Assembly (NCBI GenBank): GCA_020847775.1 | Contig: JADLBI010000286.1 | Location: forward strand, 1 to 12,850 | Source: Opitutaceae bacterium | Lineage (GTDB): Bacteria; Verrucomicrobiota; Verrucomicrobiia; Opitutales; Opitutaceae | Direction of reading: 5' to 3' | DNA length: 12,850 nt | Shown: positions 7,401-12,850 of the stretch, piece by piece | Numbering within the stretch: the first letter of the stretch is position 1 | How the letters are laid out: every line of letters begins with the position of its first letter | Notes under the pieces: generated by a model | Databases searched by the model: none | What the model saw: the letters and a program-made list of their open reading frames with translations, nothing else | What the model was told of the DNA's origin: nothing | Translations under genes and position numbers: made by a program

Positions 7401-10129
7401 AGATTGTGCTCGATGACGATGATGCTGTGGCCTTGATCCACCAAGGCTTGGAGCACGGAGAGCAGGCGTTTGACGTCGTGCCGATGCAGTCCGGTGGTCG
7501 GTTCGTCGAGCAAAAGCAATGCGCGCTGGTCGCCTATGATGCCGGTGCGGCCGGCGAGGTAGCGAACGAGTTTGAGGCGTTGCGATTCACCGCCGGAAAG
7601 CGTGTTGAGCGGCTGGCCGAGCGTGAGGTAGCCGAGGCCGACGGATTCGAGCACACGCAGCTTGGCTTGGATCGCCGATTCAACGGCGAAGAGCGCAAGC
7701 GCCTCGGTCACGCTGGTGTTGAGGAGATCGGAAACGGAGTACCCCTGCCAGCGAATGGCCAGCACTTCGGGTTTGAAGCGGCGGCCTTCGCAAACCGGGC
7801 ACGGCACAAACACGTCGGAGAGGAACTGCATCTCGACGCGTTCGTAACCGAGACCCTGGCAATGATCGCAACGGCCTTCGCCGCTGTTAAAGGAAAAGCT
7901 GGAGGCGTTGAAACCGGCTTCCTGCGCGGCGGCCGTGTCGGCGAAGAGATTGCGGATGGCGTCCCAAGCTTCCGTATAGAGCGCGGGATTGGAGCGCGGC
8001 GTGCGCGAGAGCGGCGACTGATCGACGAGGACGATCTCGCTGAAGTCGAGGTCGCCGCGCAGGGTTTTGATTTCCGCGGGATCTTCGGTGAGTTGATTGC
8101 GTTGCGTGAGCAGTCCTTGGTGAATGACGTTGTCGAGCAACGTCGATTTGCCGGAGCCGGAGACGCCGCTGAGGCAGACGAAGCGTTGCAGCGGAACGCG
8201 GAATGAAATGTCGCGCAGGTTGTGCTTGCTGGCGCGTTCAAAATGCAGGCTGGGATGTTTGCTGTTTACGGGCCGGCGCCGGGTTGGGGTTGCAATGGTT
8301 TCGCGACCGGAGAAATACGCGCCGGTGATGCTCTTGGGCGAGGTAAGCAGCGCGGGCACGTCGCCTTGAAAAACGATTTGGCCGCCGCGCCCGCCGGGCT
8401 CGGGGCCGACCTCGATGACGTGATCGGCGGCGCGGATCATGGCTTCGTCGTGTTCGACGACGACGACGGTGTTGCCCGCATTGGTGAGCGTGCGGATGAT
8501 GCCGATCAACCGGTCGATGTCGCGCGGGTGCAAACCGACGCTCGGTTCATCGAGCACGAACAACGTATCGACCAGCGAGGTGCCAAGGCAGCCGGTGAGG
8601 TTGACGCGCTCGACCTCGCCGCCGGAAAGCGTGCGCGAGCTGCGATCCAACGTGAGATAGCCGAGGCCGACCTGTTCGAGATAGCGCAGCCGCGTCACGA
8701 TGGACTCGAGGGCGAGATCCGACTGGTGGCCCACCCGGGAAGTGTCACGTATTACGTGACACTTTTCGATGAGCGCGAGCAGCTCCGCAACGGGGAGCTG
8801 ATAGAGGTCGGGCAGGGTGCGGCCTTGCCACTGCCAGCAGAGCGCCTCGGGTTGAAGTCGCGTGCCTTGGCAATCGGGGCACGCGTTGTAAGTGCGATAG
8901 CGCGAGAGAAAGACGCGCACGTGCATCTTGTAGGTGTTCTGCTCAAGCCAGTTGAAGAATCCTTTCACGCCATACCAATATTTCGGCCACGTCTTGCCGC
9001 TTTCCTTACCGTAGCCGGGTTCGCCATTGATGACGAAATCGCGTTGCTCCTGAGTGAGGGAGGCGAAGGGCACTTTGGTCGGGATTTTTTTCTTCCGGGT
9101 GAAAACGAGCAGGTCTTTCTTCGATTCGCCGTAGATGTCGCTTTCCCAGCATTTGATGACGCCATCGTCGATGGAGAGCGACTGGTCGGGCAGCGCGAGA
9201 CGGTAATCGATCTCGATGACGCGACCGAAGCCGCGGCAGCGCGGGCAGGCACCAAGCGGCGAATTGAACGAGAACAAGGCCGGCGTGGCGGCGCGAAACG
9301 CGCGGCCGGTCTCCGGCGAGTGCAGGCCGCGGGAGTAGTGCCCGACGGGCACCGGTTTAAGTTGAGGAGATGAAGTTGAAGAATCGGAGGTGGTGAAAAG
9401 ATGGACCTGACCCTGGCCGAAGTGCAGGGCGGTTTCAGCGGCTTCGAGGAAGCGCGATTGGTTTTCCTCGCGCATGGTGACGCGATCCTGCACGACGTGA
9501 AACGTGTCTGGAAATCGTTTGGGCAGAGTGGCGAGCAGGTCGTCGATTTTATAAACCGCATCGGTCGCGAGGACGCGCACGTAGCCTTGCTTCTTCAGAT
9601 TGCCGAGCACCTCGGGCCATGGGAGTTTTTCGGGCCGGGTGATCTTGAAACAGACAAGCAACGTTTTGGCGGAGTGGGCGGCCGTGGCCTTTGTCCAGAT
9701 GGTCGCGGGCGTGTCGTCTTCGACGGGCTGGCCGGTGGCGGGGTCGAAGCAGCGAGCGACGTGACTGAACCAGACTTTGAAGTAGTCGGTGAGCTCGGTC
9801 ATCGTGCCGACGGTTGAGCGCGAGGTTTTGACCGTGTTGGTTTGCTCGATCGCGATAGACGGGCGGATGTTCTCGATTGAATCCACGCGCGGCTTGTCGA
9901 GCAGGTCCAAAAATTGGCGCGTGTAAGCGCTGAACGTTTCGACGTAGCGCCGCTGGCCCTCGGCGTGCAGGGTGTCGAAGACGAGCGAGGATTTGCCCGC
10001 GCCGCTCAGGCCGGTGACGGCGATGTATTGGCCGAGCGGGATATCGAGGTCGAAACCCTTGAGGTTGTTCTGACGCACACCGCGAAGCCGGATGCATTGG
10101 AGGGACGGAAGCGAGGAGGCCACGGGCAA
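4451..10129 (-). CDS. uvrA: excinuclease ABC subunit A, tandem double-length form (four ATPase modules)
   Basis: UvrA recognises DNA damage and loads UvrB in nucleotide excision repair. Usual length is about 940 aa; this chain has 1,892 aa because two diverged UvrA units are fused. Walker A motifs lie near residues 40-47 (GLSGAGKS), 661 (GVSGSGKS), 1022 (GVSGSGKS) and 1555 (GPSGAGKS). LSGGE signatures lie near 502, 845, 1395 and 1768, and Walker B motifs near 527, 875, 1418 and 1803. Zinc-finger Cys pairs are visible: CPRC...CPDC, CDHC...CPVC, CPTC...CPEC and CETC...CDDC. The fourth Walker B reads LLEEP, with Glu1803 where Asp is usual. In-frame palindromes interrupt loops near residues 456, 958 and 1586-1607. 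The TTG at 10129 directly follows an in-frame TAG, so the start is there or at the GTG two codons later; no Shine-Dalgarno sequence is seen. It is probably cotranscribed with the deoR-type gene 71 bp upstream. Double-length UvrA is known from Chlamydia. Confidence 0.96.
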   Translation of the reverse strand: MPVASSLPSLQCIRLRGVRQNNLKGFDLDIPLGQYIAVTGLSGAGKSSLVFDTLHAEGQRRYVETFSAYTRQFLDLLDKPRVDSIENIRPSIAIEQTNTVKTSRSTVGTMTELTDYFKVWFSHVARCFDPATGQPVEDDTPATIWTKATAAHSAKTLLVCFKITRPEKLPWPEVLGNLKKQGYVRVLATDAVYKIDDLLATLPKRFPDTFHVVQDRVTMREENQSRFLEAAETALHFGQGQVHLFTTSDSSTSSPQLKPVPVGHYSRGLHSPETGRAFRAATPALFSFNSPLGACPRCRGFGRVIEIDYRLALPDQSLSIDDGVIKCWESDIYGESKKDLLVFTRKKKIPTKVPFASLTQEQRDFVINGEPGYGKESGKTWPKYWYGVKGFFNWLEQNTYKMHVRVFLSRYRTYNACPDCQGTRLQPEALCWQWQGRTLPDLYQLPVAELLALIEKCHVIRDTSRVGHQSDLALESIVTRLRYLEQVGLGYLTLDRSSRTLSGGEVERVNLTGCLGTSLVDTLFVLDEPSVGLHPRDIDRLIGIIRTLTNAGNTVVVVEHDEAMIRAADHVIEVGPEPGGRGGQIVFQGDVPALLTSPKSITGAYFSGRETIATPTRRRPVNSKHPSLHFERASKHNLRDISFRVPLQRFVCLSGVSGSGKSTLLDNVIHQGLLTQRNQLTEDPAEIKTLRGDLDFSEIVLVDQSPLSRTPRSNPALYTEAWDAIRNLFADTAAAQEAGFNASSFSFNSGEGRCDHCQGLGYERVEMQFLSDVFVPCPVCEGRRFKPEVLAIRWQGYSVSDLLNTSVTEALALFAVESAIQAKLRVLESVGLGYLTLGQPLNTLSGGESQRLKLVRYLAGRTGIIGDQRALLLLDEPTTGLHRHDVKRLLSVLQALVDQGHSIIVIEHNLDVLKSADWLIEIGPEAGADGGRIVAEGPPELVAQTNTATSPFLRDALMCNPLGYTFEPLAAEEQAPYGVTTAHAAELTITGARENNLKNLSLTIPHHELSVVTGVSGSGKSTLAFDIVFAEGQRRFMESMSPYARQFVEQLPRPAIDRLTGIPPTVAIEQRVTRGSRKSTVATITEVAQYLRLLYARLGVQHHPDTDKPVEPLSPAQLRRLLTRVLASPKARRSRHLYLCAPLIRGRKGHHQPIATWIAKQGYAMMRADGQLIAVEAFTKLDRYREHDIEVVVADLKTAAKTADALATALRLGKGSCFLLAPLDGILSWFSTTRTDIESGESFPELDPKHFSFNSPRGWCPTCRGHGKVYPWMLEPKKDDEDDPMTRLRSFGIETIDEVSHGGMPCPECRGERLNRVARAVKLHFRGRQDPMSLPELLRDTPSTLLKNLRKLALDRRGKLITQDIIPQIEERLKFLDHVGLGYLALDRPTETLSGGEAQRIRLAAQLGSNLSGVLYVLDEPSIGLHARDNDRLIETLQALRAKGNTLLVVEHDDGLMERADRIIDLGPAAGVHGGELLANGTPAEIKRSDKSLTGLFLKQGIAHPLRGTYRPLPAQGAKSRGWLELKGAAYRNLKGFDLRVPLGRLTMVAGPSGAGKSTLFRDVLHPAVAHAIKAGKSKLTGRDFVRNTNFSPDGEPDATVRNTNSRPFAELRGAHGFKSVIEVDQSPIGKTPRSTPATYLGVFDLIRQFFASLPDAKIRGYNAGRFSFNTAGGRCETCAGAGRIKLEMAFMPDTYLACDDCGGSRYAAELTDITWKGKNIGEVLRLTFEEAVQFFDFHSQLSEVCRLMVDCGLGYLTLGQSSPTLSGGEAQRLKLVTELSRGLASYKERSRGATPQNLYLLEEPTIGLHLSDCEKLIRVLHSLVDQGHTVVVIEHHLDLLAEADYLIELGPDGGPGGGQLLYQGPVTGLAKVKRSPTAPYLAARLNRTPTG
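5309..5335. repeat. 27-bp perfect palindrome inside uvrA (element 1a)
   Basis: Arms of 13 bp (GCGACTGTTCGTA and its exact complement TACGAACAGTCGC) surround one T. The inner 15-mer GTTCGTATTACGAAC recurs 45 bp away. It is read in frame by uvrA as residues 1599-1607 and contains the second VRNTN (1601-1605). It lies in a variable loop between the fourth Walker A and the DQSPIGKTPRS segment. Confidence 0.9.
5360..5374. repeat. 15-bp palindrome inside uvrA (element 1b, repeat of the 1a core)
   Basis: GTTCGTATTACGAAC is an exact second copy of the core of the 5309-5335 palindrome, in the same orientation and offset by 45 bp (15 codons). It encodes the first VRNTN (residues 1586-1590). Bases outside the 15-mer do not pair, so the arms here are only 7 bp around a central T. 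Confidence 0.9.
7236..7256. repeat. 21-bp palindrome in the uvrA fusion linker (element 2)
   Basis: Arms GTGTAACC and GGTTACAC surround TAATG. It encodes residues of MCNPLGYT (957-965) in the linker joining the two UvrA units. In minus-strand orientation it matches the 8742-8762 element at 16 of 21 positions. Confidence 0.85.
8740..8764. repeat. 25-bp perfect palindrome inside uvrA (element 3)
   Basis: Arms of 12 bp (AAGTGTCACGTA and TACGTGACACTT) surround one T, so the centre CGTATTACG is identical to that of elements 1a and 1b. It encodes KCHVIRDTS (residues 456-464) in the region between the first zinc-finger pair and the first LSGGE signature, in a different reading frame relative to the core than element 1. 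Confidence 0.9.
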
Positions 10130-10184
10130 CTACGAAGGGGGCTTGCGCCGGAAAAGCAACTGGTCGTCCCGCGCGGCGGCTCAT

Positions 10185-10206
10185 TCCTGACACAAGGGTG
10201 TCAGGA
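10185..10206 (-). other. hairpin across the deoR stop codon, upstream of uvrA
   Basis: Perfect 9-bp arms TCCTGACAC and GTGTCAGGA enclose a 4-nt loop. The TGA stop of the repressor gene lies in the proximal arm as transcribed, and the uvrA start is 55 bp further on. There is no T-tract after it on the minus strand, so it is not a standard terminator. It could be an attenuator, an mRNA processing or stability element, or a protein-binding site between deoR and uvrA. Confidence 0.5.
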
Positions 10207-10974
10207 GCGCGGGTCGGCGAGCAGGATTCGCGCGTGGGCCTGGCGAATGGCCTTGGTCACGGGCGGCGCGGGTTGGTGATTGGTCACGATGGTGAAGCGC
10301 GGGTCGAACGGCGTGGTCAGGCTGATGGCCTTGCGGCCGAACTTGGAATCGTCGAGGGCGAAGATGCTGCGCTCGGCGGCGGCGATCATCTTGCGCTGGG
10401 CGGCGACAATGAGGGAATTGTGATTCCAGATGCCGTTCTCGGTGATGCCCGCACCGCCGAGCACGGCGATATCGGCGTGAACCTGCCCGAAGGCTTCCTC
10501 GCACATGGGGCCGAGGGCGACGCCGAGCCGATTGTAAATGGTGCCGCCGGTGACGATGGTTTCGACGCTGCCGACATCGCTGAAGAGACTGGCGACGGGG
10601 AGAGAGTTGGTGATGACTTGGAGCCGCTTATCGACGAGCAAGCGCGCGACGGCGTAGCTGGTGCTGCCGCCGTCAAGGATGACGGTCATGCCGGGTTGGA
10701 TTTCCTTCGCGACGCAATTGGCGATGGCGAATTTCTCGTCGGCGAAGCGCGAATTGCGCGCAATGAAATCGTATTCCTGCGCGACCACGTCGGTTTCGAC
10801 CAATGATGCGCCGCCGTGATGGCGGCGGACCACGCCCTTGGACTCGAGTTGGTCGAGCGCGCGGCGAACCGTGGAGAGCGAACTGCTGAACTTGGTCGAG
10901 AGCATCCGCAGATCGGCGTAGCGATGGGTGCGGATGTAACGTTCGATCAAGTCTGTGCGCTGCTTGTTGGTCAT
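10201..10974 (-). CDS. DeoR/GlpR-family transcriptional regulator
   Basis: This 257-aa protein has the usual DeoR-family length and order. An N-terminal winged helix-turn-helix (residues 3-57) has the recognition helix around SLSTVRRALDQLESKG and ends in RRHHGGA, as in GlpR. The C-terminal DeoRC sugar-phosphate sensor (about 70-230) shows DGGSTSY (101-107), ITNS (121-124), GGTIYNRLG (143-151), the DIAVLGGAGIT strand (168-178) and the DDSKFGR motif (208-214). Family members usually repress sugar catabolic operons and release DNA when a sugar phosphate binds. Here no sugar-catabolic gene is adjacent, so the target is unknown. Its ATG overlaps the glycosyltransferase stop by 4 bp (ATGA), which suggests translational coupling, and uvrA follows 71 bp downstream. 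The glycosyltransferase reading frame runs through the start region, and no Shine-Dalgarno sequence is visible. Confidence 0.93.
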   Translation of the reverse strand: MTNKQRTDLIERYIRTHRYADLRMLSTKFSSSLSTVRRALDQLESKGVVRRHHGGASLVETDVVAQEYDFIARNSRFADEKFAIANCVAKEIQPGMTVILDGGSTSYAVARLLVDKRLQVITNSLPVASLFSDVGSVETIVTGGTIYNRLGVALGPMCEEAFGQVHADIAVLGGAGITENGIWNHNSLIVAAQRKMIAAAERSIFALDDSKFGRKAISLTTPFDPRFTIVTNHQPAPPVTKAIRQAHARILLADPRS

Positions 10975-12059
10975 GGCGCGAGGTTGAGCAGTTTAGCGAA
11001 CAGGTCGAGATAGGCCTGCACTTGGCGGCTTGGGGCGAATTCGCTCCGCGCATAGTCGCGCGCGCGTTCATGAATTTCGGGCGGCGGGTGCGCGAATTTT
11101 AGAATGGCGCGGCGAAATTCCTCGTGATCGCCAAAGTCGATGCCTTGGCCGGTTTCGCCGGGGATGAAGGCCTCTTCGACGCCTTGCGCGCGATAGGCGA
11201 CGGCAGGCAGGCCGTGCACCTGCGATTCGATGAGGAAATTCGAAAGCGATTCGCTGCGCGAGGCGTGCACGGAGACATCGGCGGCGGCGTAGAGCGGCTC
11301 GGGATTGCGCAGGAAACCGAGGAACTTCACCCGATCCTGCACACCCAGTCGGCGCGCGTGGTGCTGGCATTCGCGCAACTTGGCGCCATCGCCCGCGAGC
11401 CAGAGCTGCCAAGGGAAATTCGCGGGCAGGCCGGCGGCGATGGCAATCAACTCGCGCTGATTTTTCTCCGGTCGAAACATGGCCACATCGAGGAGCACCG
11501 TGGTTTTGTCATCGGCACCGTGCTGATCGCGCAGCTTGTGGTTGCGCACCAGGGTGCGGTCGGGGAAGACGAGCGAATTGTGGATGACGGTGATCTTGTC
11601 GCAGGGGAGCCCGTGTTCGCGTTCGAGCGTGGATTTAGCCGCGTGACTGTTGGCCACGATGTGGCGGACATGGCGCAACGAAATGCGGAACAGCCATGGC
11701 AGTTTTTTGCCGGTGCGCATGGTGCCGATCACGGCGGTGCTCGGCCAGCGGTCTTGGGTTTCTTTGACGTAGCCCTGGCCGAAGCAATTAGCCATGCGGC
11801 CCATGAGAAGAATAATGTCCGGAACGACCTGTTCGAGCTGGCGATGAATGCCGGGCGCAAACCAATCGAGATGCGTGTCGAACGGTTGCAGGGCGCGATG
11901 CGTGACGGTGGGTGAGATGGTTGGCGCCAGCGGGCCGCCGGGGCGAAAGGTGAGCAAGGTGACCTTGTGTCCGGCTCCGGCGAACGCGTTGGCGAGCAAG
12001 ACGGATTGCCGCTCGGTGCCGCCGCTGCGCAGATAATCCTGCACGATCAGAATTTTCAT
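10971..12059 (-). CDS. GT4-type glycosyltransferase (GT-B fold)
   Basis: This 362-aa protein is predicted to transfer a sugar from a nucleotide-sugar donor to a glycan or lipid acceptor. The N-terminal Rossmann domain opens with MKILIVQDYLRSGGTERQSV, including the SGGTE acceptor-side loop. VANSHAAKSTLE and KITVIHNSL (residues 135-163) form the usual inter-domain region, and FRPEKNQRELI (195-205) starts the donor-binding domain. The GT4 catalytic E-x7-E motif is Glu270...Glu278 (ESLSNFLIE), preceded by ADVSVHASRS. No signal peptide or membrane helix is present, so it is cytosolic or peripheral. I chose the ATG at 12059; a GTG at 12074 would add only MAPSA. Substrates cannot be read from the sequence. 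Cell-surface polysaccharide synthesis is the common role of this family, but no other polysaccharide gene is in view. It overlaps the deoR-type gene by 4 bp. Confidence 0.92.
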   Translation of the reverse strand: MKILIVQDYLRSGGTERQSVLLANAFAGAGHKVTLLTFRPGGPLAPTISPTVTHRALQPFDTHLDWFAPGIHRQLEQVVPDIILLMGRMANCFGQGYVKETQDRWPSTAVIGTMRTGKKLPWLFRISLRHVRHIVANSHAAKSTLEREHGLPCDKITVIHNSLVFPDRTLVRNHKLRDQHGADDKTTVLLDVAMFRPEKNQRELIAIAAGLPANFPWQLWLAGDGAKLRECQHHARRLGVQDRVKFLGFLRNPEPLYAAADVSVHASRSESLSNFLIESQVHGLPAVAYRAQGVEEAFIPGETGQGIDFGDHEEFRRAILKFAHPPPEIHERARDYARSEFAPSRQVQAYLDLFAKLLNLAP

Positions 12060-12099
12060 TGCGGATGGTGCCACGGGCAGGAAGGGTTCTCAGGCGAAA

Positions 12100-12519
12100 A
12101 TGAATTCCCCGTTGCTGCAACTACTGGTGCGTTGGCTGGTGCTCGCGATCGGCGTCACCGTCGCCACCCATATTATACCCGGTATCGCGTGTGACAACCG
12201 CACCGCGTTGCTCGTCGTCGTGCTGCTCCTGAGTTTTTTCAACGCGATCCTCAAGCCACTGCTAGTGTTGTTTACGCTGCCGTTCATCTTACTGACGATG
12301 GGGCTTGGCATGGTCGTGATCAACGCCTTGTTGTTTATGCTCGTGGGTAAATTGGTGGACGGGTTTCACGTGAGCGGTTTTTGGGCTGCGGTCGGGGGAG
12401 CGCTGATCGTGAGTCTGACGAACTTTGTGGCGAGCCAGTTGTTTCGCCGTCCGCCAGGACCGCCGCGCCGAGGCAGGTCGCGCGGTGACGATCCTCGGCA
12501 TGGCGCGATCGACGTTTGA
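12100..12519 (+). CDS. four-helix membrane protein, phage_holin_4_2 / YvlD family
   Basis: This 139-aa protein is predicted to span the inner membrane four times: about residues 6-27, 36-58, 60-85 and 90-114. It ends in a basic, Pro/Gly-rich cytoplasmic tail (RRPPGPPRRGRSRG). The family pattern NAILKPLLVLFTLPFILLTMG, then VINALLFMLVGKLVDGFHVSGFW and GALIVSLTN, is typical of PF04020 (YvlD-like). Despite the family name, these are chromosomal proteins with no proven lysis role, and nothing phage-like surrounds this gene. The ATG at 12100 is preceded by a weak AGG (CAGGCGAAAATG). Only 40 bp separate it from the divergent glycosyltransferase start, so promoters may overlap coding DNA. Confidence 0.88.
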   Translation: MNSPLLQLLVRWLVLAIGVTVATHIIPGIACDNRTALLVVVLLLSFFNAILKPLLVLFTLPFILLTMGLGMVVINALLFMLVGKLVDGFHVSGFWAAVGGALIVSLTNFVASQLFRRPPGPPRRGRSRGDDPRHGAIDV

Positions 12520-12588
12520 TTGCGGGTGGGGTTTTGCGTTTGACCGGGCATGACGGCCGGGCGACCGTGTCGGCCAAATTCTACAAAC

Positions 12589-12850
12589 ATGGCTGAAACT
12601 ACAGAATACGATCTGGTTGTTATTGGCGGCGGCCCGGCGGGTTACGCGGCGGCGATTCGCGCCGGGCAGCTCGGCAAAAAAGTGGCGTGCGTGGAGTCGG
12701 AGCGCGCCGGCGGCACCTGTTTGAATTGGGGCTGCATTCCGACCAAGGCGCTGCTCAAGAGCGCGGAGTTGTATCAGAAGATGCAGCAGGCCGAGGTTTA
12801 TGGGATGAGCGCGAAGGACATCAGTTTCGATTTCGAAAAAGTCATGGGGC
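12589..12850 (+). CDS. lpdA: dihydrolipoyl dehydrogenase (E3), N-terminal part
   Basis: The first 87 residues of a class I pyridine nucleotide-disulfide oxidoreductase are present before the window ends; full-length E3 is about 460-470 aa. The FAD-binding dinucleotide fold is seen in DLVVIGGGPAGYAAAIRAGQLG (GxGxxG at 13-18) with the ribose-binding acidic residue Glu36 (CVESE). The redox-active disulfide is Cys44 and Cys49 in GGTCLNWGCIPTKALL. The CLNWGCIP spacing is that of lipoamide dehydrogenase, which reoxidises dihydrolipoamide in pyruvate or 2-oxoglutarate dehydrogenase or in the glycine cleavage system; which one is served here cannot be seen. The ATG at 12589 fits the family N-terminus. 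No Shine-Dalgarno sequence or clear promoter is visible in the 69-bp gap after the membrane-protein gene on the same strand. Confidence 0.95.
   Translation, partial: MAETTEYDLVVIGGGPAGYAAAIRAGQLGKKVACVESERAGGTCLNWGCIPTKALLKSAELYQKMQQAEVYGMSAKDISFDFEKVMG

Noticed and set aside
7298..9373. Long plus-strand open frames (302 and 383 aa) opposite uvrA
   Set aside because: They are antisense to a clearly conserved protein, show no domain I recognise, and reflect the GC-rich codon pattern.
4451..10129. Assembly duplication or frameshift producing an artificial double uvrA
   Set aside because: The two units are strongly diverged, the frame is intact over 5.7 kb, and this architecture is known in related bacteria.
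10185..10206. Hairpin upstream of uvrA as another member of the ATTA-centred palindrome family
   Set aside because: It has an AAGG loop and no ATTA/TAAT centre. The shared GTGTCA/TGACAC words occur in the opposite order.
12540..12588. TTGACC as a -35 box for lpdA
   Set aside because: No acceptable -10 hexamer occurs 16-18 bp downstream.

Overview
The window looks like a GC-rich bacterial chromosome segment, most probably from the Verrucomicrobia (Opitutaceae-like). This assignment is an inference. It rests on a double-length UvrA (1,892 aa), an architecture I know from Chlamydiae and related PVC bacteria, on starts with almost no Shine-Dalgarno sequence, and on an ankyrin protein with an 'IP...LT' variant repeat. 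No tRNA, rRNA, CRISPR array, insertion sequence or phage module is visible, and no gene-free stretch exceeds about 120 bp.

Layout, left to right. The 3' part of an RlmI-type 23S rRNA m5C methyltransferase (+) converges on a leftward block: an ankyrin-repeat protein, enolase with a clear intrinsic terminator, then a small exported coiled-coil protein beyond that terminator. A single-domain response regulator (+) is divergent from the ankyrin gene across a 120-bp region holding several inverted repeats. It converges, with only 8 bp between stop codons, on a second leftward block: glycosyltransferase, DeoR-type repressor (4-bp ATGA overlap), then the giant uvrA. On the right, a four-helix membrane protein (phage_holin_4_2/YvlD family) diverges from the glycosyltransferase across 40 bp. 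It is followed by the 5' end of dihydrolipoyl dehydrogenase, which runs off the window.

The genes are mostly housekeeping: rRNA modification, glycolysis, nucleotide excision repair and 2-oxoacid dehydrogenase E3. Local regulators sit among them (receiver, DeoR). The gene set does not suggest one dedicated pathway.

The most unusual signal lies inside uvrA. Four short palindromes with a shared ATTA/TAAT centre and different but fully self-complementary arms are embedded in frame, without stops. Three sit in variable loops or linkers of the protein: a doublet near residues 1586-1607, one at 456-464, and one at 958-965 in the linker that fuses the two UvrA halves. Two of them align at 16 of 21 positions, and two of the differing base pairs are compensatory. 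This resembles a family of miniature palindromic elements that insert into coding DNA, comparable in principle with Rickettsia palindromic elements but far shorter. I do not recognise it as a described family.
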